Shown piece after piece: positions 31,607-39,066 of a stretch of DNA of 64,000 nucleotides; within the stretch, counting starts at the first letter, position 1; the number at the start of each line of letters is the position of its first letter. Under the pieces are notes generated by a model. The model saw only the letters and a program-made list of their open reading frames with translations. It was not told the DNA's origin and made no database searches. The DNA lies in the NCBI GenBank assembly GCA_016745215.1, contig CP050890.1, forward strand, positions 7,011,001-7,075,000, given 5' to 3'. Source of the stretch: Thiohalocapsa sp. PB-PSB1. GTDB taxonomy: Bacteria; Pseudomonadota; Gammaproteobacteria; Chromatiales; Chromatiaceae. The translations under genes and the position numbers were made by a program.

Positions 31607-31810
31607 TCAGCGAGCATACTTACGGCGGAACTTGTCGACGCGGCCGCCGGTATCGATTATCTTTTGTTTGCCGGTGTAAAACGGATGGCAGGAAGAGCAG
31701 ACCTCCACATGGAGTTCATCTCTTGCCATTGTGGAGCGCGTCGTGAACTCGTTACCACAACTGCACACCACCTTGAGATCACTGTACGCGGGATGGATTC
31801 CCTCTTTCAT
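31607..31810 (-). CDS. rpmE: 50S ribosomal protein L31
   Basis: The 67-residue protein starts MKEGIHPAYSDLKV. It has the four zinc-binding cysteines of the C+ form: C16 and C18 (VCSCGN) and C38 and C41 (EVCSSCHPFYTGKQK). It binds the large ribosomal subunit and bridges to the 30S head. The start at 31810 matches the family; the frame runs open further upstream but with no matching sequence. Confidence 0.96.
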   Translation of the reverse strand: MKEGIHPAYSDLKVVCSCGNEFTTRSTMARDELHVEVCSSCHPFYTGKQKIIDTGGRVDKFRRKYAR

Positions 31811-32019
31811 CGTAAGAGCCTCGTAGGCCGAAAAGACGGCCAATAAACGCGAATGAACCGTGAACTTTAACCTTAAACATGGAATCTCGCAAGCACGGAC
31901 ATGCCTGGGACATTTGCACTGTACGATTTTTTCAGATCGCGACCAAGAATTAGTGAGTTGGATTCGGGGAATAAGGTTACCTGGCACTGAGACCCTTGCG
32001 GCAAAAGGGTGCACTCATT

Positions 32020-32176
32020 AGGCGATTGCCGGAGAGAAATAGACCAACTGGCGCCGGATTCTCGTTCGCCTGCGCGAAGCGGCAACTCGCCCATAGCCGC
32101 TCTATGGGCGGGTTGCCGTGACGTCGAGGCCGGACGATAAGACAAGCCAGGTGGTCTATTTCTCGATAGAAATCGC
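32020..32176. repeat. Palindromic element, module C type (copy 5)
   Basis: The element starts TTAGGCGATTGCCGGAGAGA and ends as the near-complement of TAAGGCGATTTCTATCGAGA; both arms share AGAAATAGACCA, giving imperfect 30-bp terminal inverted repeats. In the middle, 32080-32096 and 32102-32118 form a 17-bp hairpin (CGGCAACTCGCCCATAG) with one mismatch and a five-base loop. Equivalent central stems occur in the other module C copies, so this looks like the complete form of that module. The structure is REP- or MITE-like. Confidence 0.65.
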
Positions 32177-32461
32177 CTTAACACTGCCTTACAGCTTTCG
32201 GTTTGCGCAGCAATATACCGAGCTCCAACGAAAGTTTACGAAGAACCTTGATGCAGTCCAGCCTAAGTTTCTGTTCCAAAAAGAAGGCAATGGTTAAGCG
32301 ACAATTGCTTTGCAAAGCATGGCCGAGGGGCAAGCCACTACAGCAAATCGCAAATTGCGCGGCCAGGCAACAGGCCACAATCTCAAAGGCAAATGCCTCT
32401 GACAGAAGCTGAAGCGCGTCTGCAACTACTTCACGAATAATAGGCTCCGTTTAGCCTATGA

Positions 32462-32560
32462 TCAAAATTTCTGGAGCAGGGTCTCCTGATCGCCTCCGAC
32501 GTCATCGAAGGAGCCTGCCGGTGCGTAGTCTAAGGACCTCATGGAGCACTAAGGGATGCG
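32462..32560 (+). pseudogene. Relic of a transposase, ISKra4-like C-terminal end
   Basis: A plus-strand frame reads FLEQGLLIASDVIEGACRCV, then stops; after a one-base shift it continues KDLMEH-stop-GMR. The string VIEGACR...VKD-MEHSGMRW is characteristic, from memory, of the C-terminal end of ISKra4-family transposases. Only about 35 residues can be recognised, with one frameshift and at least two stops. No inverted repeats are found. An old fragment. Confidence 0.55.
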
Positions 32561-32893
32561 CTGAGTGTGCGGTGGGCGCAAGCTATGTTCTTTCCGCGCG
32601 GCACTTACTTCAGCGGTCTGCGGGAGGAGGTCATACGGTTACGGATTCAGCCCAAATGTCGGCGTTTGTATCTCATTTCGGCCGCCGACGATGTGTTCCC
32701 GCTATCACCCATCGTCTAGTGAGATGATTGGGCGAGTTGTACCCCTGTGCAGGCCAGTTCGAAGGGTTTGGCGGGAAAACGATTTTCACCACGGAGAACA
32801 CGGGGAGAATGCTGTATTTTTTGAACAACTTGTCACAACTGGAATGTCTATATTCCTTGTGGCGAATTGGCATTTGGCCTGGATTACGAAAAC

Positions 32894-32918
32894 TTTACAG
32901 TCTCAGCAAGACTGTAAA
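32894..32918 (-). terminator. Possible terminator of the tRNA cluster
   Basis: TTTACAGTCT and AGACTGTAAA form a perfect ten-base-pair stem with a five-base loop. Read leftwards it is followed by GTTTTC. It lies about 110 bases downstream of tRNA-Lys in the direction of transcription. The stem is AT-rich, so termination may be weak. Confidence 0.35.
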
Positions 32919-33029
32919 AGCATTCCAGTAATCCATGAAAATTTGGAGGGAGCACCCGTTCGACTAGCAGATAGTGCGATGATGTCGAACTGTTCATTGC
33001 TCTACATCAATCGCTCTGTATACGTCATT

Positions 33030-33105
33030 TGGTGGGCCGTGTAGGATTCGAACCTACGACCAAGGGATTAAGAGTCCCCTGCTCTACCAGCTGAGCTAAC
33101 GGCCC
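33030..33105 (-). tRNA. tRNA-Lys (anticodon CTT)
   Basis: Read leftwards the 76 bases start GGGCCGTTAGCTCAGCTGGT and end with ACGGCCCACCA, so CCA is encoded. The seven-base acceptor stem pairs GGGCCGT with ACGGCCC. The anticodon loop is CTCTTAA, giving CTT for lysine. GGTTCGAATCC forms the T arm. Last of four tRNAs in the same direction. Confidence 0.96.
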
Positions 33106-33164
33106 GCTTGAATGAAATGACAACGCTGTCGAGCTGTTGCCGTCGACTTGCTGTGCAATGGCAT

Positions 33165-33240
33165 TGGGGTGGACGATGGGGATCGAACCCACGACCACAG
33201 GTGCCACAAACCTGCGCTCTACCAACTGAGCTACGTCCAC
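33165..33240 (-). tRNA. tRNA-His (anticodon GTG)
   Basis: Read leftwards, the acceptor strand GTGGACG pairs with CGTCCAC, with discriminator C and encoded CCA. The anticodon loop TTGTGGC contains GTG. The base just before the first acceptor base (33241) is G on the transcribed strand and can serve as G-1 opposite C73, the identity element of tRNA-His. Lies 59 bases upstream of tRNA-Lys. Confidence 0.96.
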
Positions 33241-33373
33241 CATTGATTTTGTGCCGCCCCTTCCTGGGTTGGTTTGTTCAAGTCGATTTTTGCTGGGTCG
33301 ACTTCTTTGGGTCAGCTTCTCTCAACCAGCCTACTGAACCTATCCTAATCAGCTTCTTCAAACTGGCTCAAAC

Positions 33374-33450
<77 letters not shown>

Positions 33451-33606
33451 ATTCGGAGGCGCATTCGAAGGCGTTTCGGTCGCATGGGCCATTATCGACG
33501 CGTTTGTCCGCTCATACCCTGAAATTGACCTCTGTCTCGTCGCGCACCCCTGGCGACTCGCCCTAGTTACCCTGATCGATCCGATGAGAGACGATCAGGA
33601 TGAAGG

Positions 33607-33683
33607 TGGTCGGGGTAGAGGGATTCGAACCCCCGACATCCTGCTCCCAAAGCAGGCGCGCTACCAGACTGCGCTATACCCCG
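33607..33683 (-). tRNA. tRNA-Pro (anticodon TGG)
   Basis: Read leftwards it starts CGGGGTATAGCGCAGTCTGG and ends TACCCCGACCA with CCA encoded. The C1 start and the anticodon loop with TGG (CTTTGGGAG) mark tRNA-Pro. First of the Pro-Arg-His-Lys set, which resembles the Arg-His-Leu-Pro clusters of enterobacteria in content. The cluster promoter should lie just right of 33683. Confidence 0.96.
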
Positions 33684-33774
33684 ATTTGCTATGCGCCGAT
33701 TTGCGATGCCTGCTCGGACTGTATTCGATCTTTCCGCAGTCAGCGATAGGCATTGCTGTCGTAACCGCCGCGCT

Positions 33775-33839
33775 TGGTCTAGTGATCTTAGGGTCTAGTG
33801 ATCTTTTAGGTCTAGTGATCTTAGGGTCTAGTGATCTTT
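33775..33839. repeat. Short tandem repeat, four copies
   Basis: Four consecutive copies of GGTCTAGTGATCTTAG (16-17 bp, differing by one or two bases at the end) stand about 90 bases upstream of tRNA-Pro. Each copy holds CTAG and GATC. The copies touch, without spacers, so this is not a CRISPR array. A slippage origin is likely; the copy number could vary between strains. Confidence 0.85.
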
Positions 33840-34048
33840 GAACCTGCCAAGACGAGCCATCGAGATTTCGGCCGAAAACCAAAGACTGCGAATCATACAG
33901 CCGCTGAAAGGCCGCGTCAATGCGCCTCAACAAGCGCGTCTGAGCGGTTGCGGTCGTACAATGGCAAATTTCGCATCGTACTCGTTTTGTTCTATTTTGG
34001 CGACGGTCAAAAAGTCCACGGACGCTGTGTGTCACCTGTGATCAAGCC

Positions 34049-34216
34049 TGTGGATAACAAGTCTAACCCGCTGACCTGACAAGCGAATGCTTGACTTGTC
34101 CAGATTTTGATCAATCAGTCTAACCAACTGATTTTCAATAGTCATTATATGCCGCGATCAGTTCAGATCACATTGATGCAAGTTATCCCCAGCGGCTGTG
34201 CATCAGCTGTGCATAA
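34049..34216. other. Cluster of DnaA-box-like sequences in a 1-kb gene-free region
   Basis: The region 33840-34719 has no supported gene. Within 170 bases it holds a perfect DnaA box (TGTGGATAA, 34049-34057) and two one-mismatch forms (TTATCCCCA, 34183-34191; TGTGCATAA, 34208-34216), together with several GATC sites and AT-rich stretches such as AATAGTCATTATATGC. This is a common look for origins or DnaA-titrating sites, but dnaA, gyrB, mnmG and rpmH are not nearby. It may be a DnaA-binding locus or chance. Confidence 0.4.
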
Positions 34217-34719
34217 CTCAGGTATGAAGTCAGATATCCCCATGAAGCGACAGCACAAACCGCGGGACCGATCAAGAATTGTCCAACATGCTCGCGCAGA
34301 AGCTGGGCTCAGAATTTGGCGGAGCAAACGCGACAACTGGCATGGTTGCCAACCGCCAAGGATTGCTGGGGAAGACATGGTTAAATTCGATGGGTATGTG
34401 CTTATTCGATATGCCCTAATAAGGTTATAAAATACCCGGTATCCCTTGCCTTGCTAGGTTAGCGAGGTGAGAACCGACGTCATGACAATCGAAATCGCAA
34501 GCGAGATGAAATGCAGGCTTGTGTCAATATCCAGTTGAAGAAGACAGGTTATCAATGCGATGATTCGTCGGCGCTCATTTTCGATCCCGGTCATCGGTCA
34601 GCTCGGCCAGGTCGAATAGTTCAGCGCGCAAGCGGCACGACAGCATGTAATGCAAAAGCGGTTACGCGCGCCATTACCTGATTTTTACGTTTGTATGTAT
34701 GTTTTGGAGAAACGACACC

Positions 34720-35412
34720 ATGAGTGAGATGCTACGCGAAAATCCGCAGAAATTGGCTAAGCGAGCCAGCCTCTATTTGATTCTAATTATTGCCATGCTG
34801 GCGCCATATCAGGCTGCACAGGCATGGATCATCTCCTTTGGACCAGGTGGTACTATCTATATTCACCTGCAGATCTCAGGCGGCAGTTACGATCCTGTCA
34901 CCGATGTCTACGTCTACAGTAAATCGACTGCCATCGACACTAAGAGTACACCTCGTTTCGAAAGCCGCAATGATGACGTGGGTACTTGGCATAACGGATT
35001 CGTCCAGTATGGGCCTGGATCTAAGTCTGGGTCTGACTGTCGCACGTTACCGAAGGGAGGCGTGCGCTTCTTCACCGAAGGCAAGGGGATAGGAAAAGGG
35101 CAAAGCGCAACCTTCAGCTTTACAGCAGAAGCGGAGGAGAAAGAATGGTTTATCGACTATTTTGACACCGATAAAGATGCATGGACTCTCGGCGTGAAAC
35201 CGACCCCTGGGGAACCGCCGGTCGCCAAGCGAGATGCGGAACCGCCGTTCGCCAAGCGAGATGCGGAACCGGAGCCACCAAAATTCGGTCGCCGCCTGCT
35301 CCTGATTCTGCTCGTATTAGGAGCGGCCTACTGGTACTACACTGAAGGCCGTAAGAAGCGTGGACCGTCGGGCAATGGTCCGGATGCGAAAACAAAAGAC
35401 CGGATAGATTAA
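34720..35412 (+). CDS. Unrecognised exported or membrane-anchored protein
   Basis: The 230-residue product is not recognised. The ATG at 34720 is chosen because GGAG lies about ten bases upstream; an ATG at 34699 has none. The N-terminal segment (ASLYLILIIAMLAPYQAAQA) is a signal peptide, probably cleaved after AQA. A beta-rich domain of about 120 residues with VSYPD-like strands follows (TIYIHLQISGGSYDPVTDVY), then a Pro-rich linker with a tandem nine-residue repeat (PPVAKRDAE, PPFAKRDAE; 27-bp DNA repeat at 35212-35265). A C-terminal membrane helix (LLLILLVLGAAYWYY) and a basic tail end it. It precedes the FecR gene by about 210 bases and might work with it. Confidence 0.72.
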   Translation: MSEMLRENPQKLAKRASLYLILIIAMLAPYQAAQAWIISFGPGGTIYIHLQISGGSYDPVTDVYVYSKSTAIDTKSTPRFESRNDDVGTWHNGFVQYGPGSKSGSDCRTLPKGGVRFFTEGKGIGKGQSATFSFTAEAEEKEWFIDYFDTDKDAWTLGVKPTPGEPPVAKRDAEPPFAKRDAEPEPPKFGRRLLLILLVLGAAYWYYTEGRKKRGPSGNGPDAKTKDRID

Positions 35413-35622
35413 GTAGCAGCGCGTCGCGATCGCGTTTACCGCGGTCGCGAACGACAGGCAGCTGACGGTATCTGTCCTGCACCGGCAGTTGCCTAGACGA
35501 AGCGAACAGAGATTGCGCCACACCAAGTCAAACCGGGCGATTGCCCCCTTAGGTTCTAGCCAGCATCAGGACATTGAGGTCTGCCGCATCGGCAGCGTGG
35601 CGGCGTTGACCATTTGCCGACC

Positions 35623-38600
35623 ATGCACGCAATCATGACTGGATCTCATCGATGCCTATTCTATATGACGCTGCTGTCCTGTATTGCCGGCTGGCCGTCG
35701 CTGGTCGCGGCCTGCGACAATCCGCTGGCTCGCGTGGTTTCTATCGAAGGGCAAGTACAGCGCAGCGATTGCGGTAACCAGCCTTGGTGCGATGCGGTTT
35801 TGCAGATGCCCGTCTGCGACGGCCAGCGCGTACGAACCGGAGCGCACAGCCGGGCTGCGATCCAGCTGACCTCGGACGCATCCGTTCTTCGATTGGACCA
35901 GTACACGACGCTGCTAGTCGAATCAACCGATCAAGCCTCCCGCGGCCTACTACTGGAATTATTCGAAGGCGCGGTGAATCTGTTCAGCCGAACCCCGAGT
36001 TCACTGCTCATCAACACCTCTTTCATCGCTGCCGCGATCAAAGGCACCGAATTCCAAGTCCGCACTTTCGACAACAGCTCGCGAATCGATCTGTTCGAAG
36101 GCGTCGTTGAAGCCAGTAACAGCGAGGGAAGTCTGACCCTGCATGCTGGCCAATCCGCGCTCGCCGTCGCTGGCAAGCCGCCGCGCTTGATGGCATTGGT
36201 CGATCCGATTGATGCCGTGCAGTGGTCTCTGTATTACACGCCTCTGATCGCAACTCTTGCGGGTCGGGATGGCGATGGCACCGAGGCCGATGCGGTTCGG
36301 GTTGCCACTCGGGGCGACCTGATTCGAGCCTTGCAGGAGCTTGACGGGGTGCCCAAACGGGAACGTCTGCCGAGCTGGCACATTGTGCGTGCCGCAATTC
36401 TACTCAGCGTGGGTCGCGTCGATAGGGCGCAAACCGAACTTGATGCGGCGGAAACCGCCGATCCAGGCATTGCAGATGCCGCTGCGCTGCGTGCTGTCAT
36501 CGCCTTGACCAGAGGCAGCGCTGGCGACGCTCGGCAAGCCCTGGCACGTCGGGCATCGAACAGCGCCGCAGTCTGGCTGGTGGAGTCCTATTTACGGCAA
36601 AACGCGGGCCGACTGCCCAAGGCATTGGCAGCAACCCGACAGGCCTTGGAGTTGCAGCCGAACAATGCGTTACTGATCGCGCGCCAGGCCGAATTGCTGC
36701 TGACCGAAGGCCGCCTGGGTAATGCAGTTGCGCGCGCTGAACAAAGCCTGGAAATAACCGGCGATGTTCCGCTTGGCCACATCGTGCTCGGTTTTGCCTA
36801 CCTTGCCGAGCGTCGCCCCCAGGCCGCCGAGACCGCCTTTGATCGTGCACTCCAGTTAGACCAGGGAGATCCGCTACCGAGATTGGGATTAGGTTTGGCG
36901 GCCATCAGCCAAGGTCGGCTGCAGGCCGGTACCGAAGAGCTGGAAATCGCGGTCGCGCTGGACCCGCGCCGCTCCCTGCTCCGAAGCTATCTCGGCAACG
37001 CGTACTTCGAGCAAAATCGCAATGCTCTAGCCAGAGACCAATTCCTGAGCGCGGAAACTCTAGACCCGCTCGATCCGAAACCCTGGTTCTATTTAGCACC
37101 ATTGCTGTTGTCGGAAAACCGCCCGATCGAGGCACTGGATGCCCTGGTGCGGGCGGTAGATCTCAATGACAACCGTGCCGTGTATCGCTCGCGTCCGTTG
37201 CTGGAGCAGGATCGGGCAGCCCGCTACGCCACTATGGGCAGCCTATTTAGTGAGCTGAACTTCGATGAACTCGCCTTGCCGGCGGGAACCAGGGCGACGG
37301 CACAGGCACCTGCCGAGCCAGGTGGCCATTTCCTGCTGGCTGATCTATACAATGAGCAACCACGGCGAGAGGTTGCGCGGGTCAGCGAATACTTGCAAGC
37401 GCGTTTGCTCTCGCCTGTCAGCAGTCGTCCCGTTCAGCCTTTATTGACGCAAACGCGATTGACCATTCCGAATGGGCTCGGACCGGCTAACTTGTCTTTA
37501 TTCGAATACGGTTCTTTATTTGATCATGATGGCGGACGCGCTTGGGTCAGCGCTGCTGCCGGAAGTCAACAATCCATTGGCGATGAATTGCTATTTTCTT
37601 TCCTGCAAGGGCCGTTTGCGTTCAGCCTGGGCCAGTATCGTTACCAAGATGAAGGTTATCGACCCAATAACGATCAGCAGCGCGATCTGATTTCCGCTTT
37701 TGCTCAATGGGATGTGACCCCGTTTACCAGCATTCAGGCGGAAATAAGCCATTCAAGTCTGAACAGCGGCGACTTGGCCAGCTACTTTCTGCCTGATGCC
37801 TTTTCTCCGAATCGCCGAAGCGATTTGATGACCAATAACTACAGGTTGGGCCTGCGTCAACGCTTTGGGCCGCAGCTCGTGCTATTGGGCTCGCTGATTG
37901 ACAGCCATGAGCGGGTAGACTTAAGGGACAGCGCCGAAGACCGTTTATTGCTTCCTCCGCCGTTCGGCTTAAGCCAAGTGCGAGCCAATGCCGAATTGAA
38001 AAGCCAGGATGACGGGCTGAGCGCGGAATTTCGCTGGCTTTGGAGCCAACCGATGCTGACGGTTGATTTCGGCGGCGGCAATTATCAGGTGGATGCAAGC
38101 CGGGACGAACGAACGACAACCATCATCTCCTCGCCGCAGTTGCCACAGCCGCGCATCGCAAGTCAACCAAGATCTTTTAGCAATCGCTCCGATCACGACA
38201 GGCTCTATCTCTATACCGGGATCGAACCTTGGCAAGCACTACGACTGGAGCTCGGTCTAAGCTGGGAGAACTTCAACGACAGGTTGCTTAATTTCAAGCG
38301 CCAACTCAACACGTTTAATCCAAAGCTCGGGCTCACCTGGGAACCGCAACCGGGCACTACGCTGCGTGCCGCCACGTTTCGAACCCTGCAGCGGCCGATG
38401 GTCACCTATCAAACCATCGAACCGACGCAGATCGCGGGATTCAACCAGTTGTTTCAAGACACGACCCTCGACCAAGCTAGGCATGTCGGATTGGCATTCG
38501 ATCAGCGCTTCGGCTCACGACTGTTCCTAGGCGCCTGGCATACGCGGCAGCGCAACGACACAAGCTCGGTGACATTCAATGTGGATGGAATAACGACGGA

Positions 38601-39066
38601 AACCCTGGTCGTTGAGCGCAAGTTCGACACCGAGCGCAATCAAACCACCGGCTACCTCTACTGGGCACCGATCGACAGCTTGGCCTTGGCAGCAGAGTAC
38701 CATCGCGAAACCTGGGAGAAGTTCGATCCAGAACCCGCTTTCCGGGTCGACACCCGTACTCAGCGGGTACCATTGACGGGTTCGCTGTTCTTGCGCAATG
38801 GCTTGAGCATCGTGGCACGCGCGACGCATGTGAATCAACGCCTGATCCCAAATCCAGCCAAAGCACCGGAAGTCAACGACCACAACGGCTTTTGGAACCT
38901 GGATCTTGGATTCTATTGGCGCTTGCAAAAACGCAAAGGCTTTTTATCCATCAATGTACTCAACCTGTTGGACGAACAGTTTGCTTACGAAGACCAGGAC
39001 AGCAACCGTCCGCTGTTCGTGCCGGAACGGACTCTTGCATTGCGGGCATCGCTGAAGTTCGACTGA
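35623..39066 (+). CDS. FecR-domain / TPR / outer-membrane beta-barrel fusion protein
   Basis: A protein of 1147 residues with a signal peptide (FYMTLLSCIAGWPSLVAA). The start is uncertain: ATG at 35623 or 35635, or TTG at 35614. Residues about 35-185 form a FecR domain (ARVVSIEGQVQ, VCDGQRVRTGAHSRAAIQL, FIAAAIKGTEFQVRT, SSRIDLFEGVVEASN). Residues about 235-560 are TPR-like helices (ALEIQPNNA-type units: LAATRQALELQPNNALLIAR). From about 610 to the end there are alternating strands ending ERTLALRASLKFD, like a TonB-dependent or porin-type barrel. No plug domain is seen. This suggests an outer-membrane protein with a periplasmic sensor part. Its stop touches the cyclase start, so the two are surely one operon. 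Confidence 0.82.
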   Translation: MHAIMTGSHRCLFYMTLLSCIAGWPSLVAACDNPLARVVSIEGQVQRSDCGNQPWCDAVLQMPVCDGQRVRTGAHSRAAIQLTSDASVLRLDQYTTLLVESTDQASRGLLLELFEGAVNLFSRTPSSLLINTSFIAAAIKGTEFQVRTFDNSSRIDLFEGVVEASNSEGSLTLHAGQSALAVAGKPPRLMALVDPIDAVQWSLYYTPLIATLAGRDGDGTEADAVRVATRGDLIRALQELDGVPKRERLPSWHIVRAAILLSVGRVDRAQTELDAAETADPGIADAAALRAVIALTRGSAGDARQALARRASNSAAVWLVESYLRQNAGRLPKALAATRQALELQPNNALLIARQAELLLTEGRLGNAVARAEQSLEITGDVPLGHIVLGFAYLAERRPQAAETAFDRALQLDQGDPLPRLGLGLAAISQGRLQAGTEELEIAVALDPRRSLLRSYLGNAYFEQNRNALARDQFLSAETLDPLDPKPWFYLAPLLLSENRPIEALDALVRAVDLNDNRAVYRSRPLLEQDRAARYATMGSLFSELNFDELALPAGTRATAQAPAEPGGHFLLADLYNEQPRREVARVSEYLQARLLSPVSSRPVQPLLTQTRLTIPNGLGPANLSLFEYGSLFDHDGGRAWVSAAAGSQQSIGDELLFSFLQGPFAFSLGQYRYQDEGYRPNNDQQRDLISAFAQWDVTPFTSIQAEISHSSLNSGDLASYFLPDAFSPNRRSDLMTNNYRLGLRQRFGPQLVLLGSLIDSHERVDLRDSAEDRLLLPPPFGLSQVRANAELKSQDDGLSAEFRWLWSQPMLTVDFGGGNYQVDASRDERTTTIISSPQLPQPRIASQPRSFSNRSDHDRLYLYTGIEPWQALRLELGLSWENFNDRLLNFKRQLNTFNPKLGLTWEPQPGTTLRAATFRTLQRPMVTYQTIEPTQIAGFNQLFQDTTLDQARHVGLAFDQRFGSRLFLGAWHTRQRNDTSSVTFNVDGITTETLVVERKFDTERNQTTGYLYWAPIDSLALAAEYHRETWEKFDPEPAFRVDTRTQRVPLTGSLFLRNGLSIVARATHVNQRLIPNPAKAPEVNDHNGFWNLDLGFYWRLQKRKGFLSINVLNLLDEQFAYEDQDSNRPLFVPERTLALRASLKFD

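Noticed and set aside
32565..33044. A 159-codon rightward frame in the rpmE-tRNA gap
   Set aside because: It covers an IS relic, a hairpin and part of tRNA-Lys, and has no coherent protein character.
33775..33839. Possible CRISPR array
   Set aside because: The units are adjacent with no spacers, only 16-17 bp long, and no cas genes are near.
33661..34035. A 124-codon leftward frame next to tRNA-Pro
   Set aside because: It runs through tRNA and tandem-repeat sequence and shows no recognisable protein features.
34049..34216. Firm call of the chromosomal origin
   Set aside because: DnaA boxes are suggestive, but no dnaA, gyrB, rpmH or mnmG is present and skew cannot be judged from this window.
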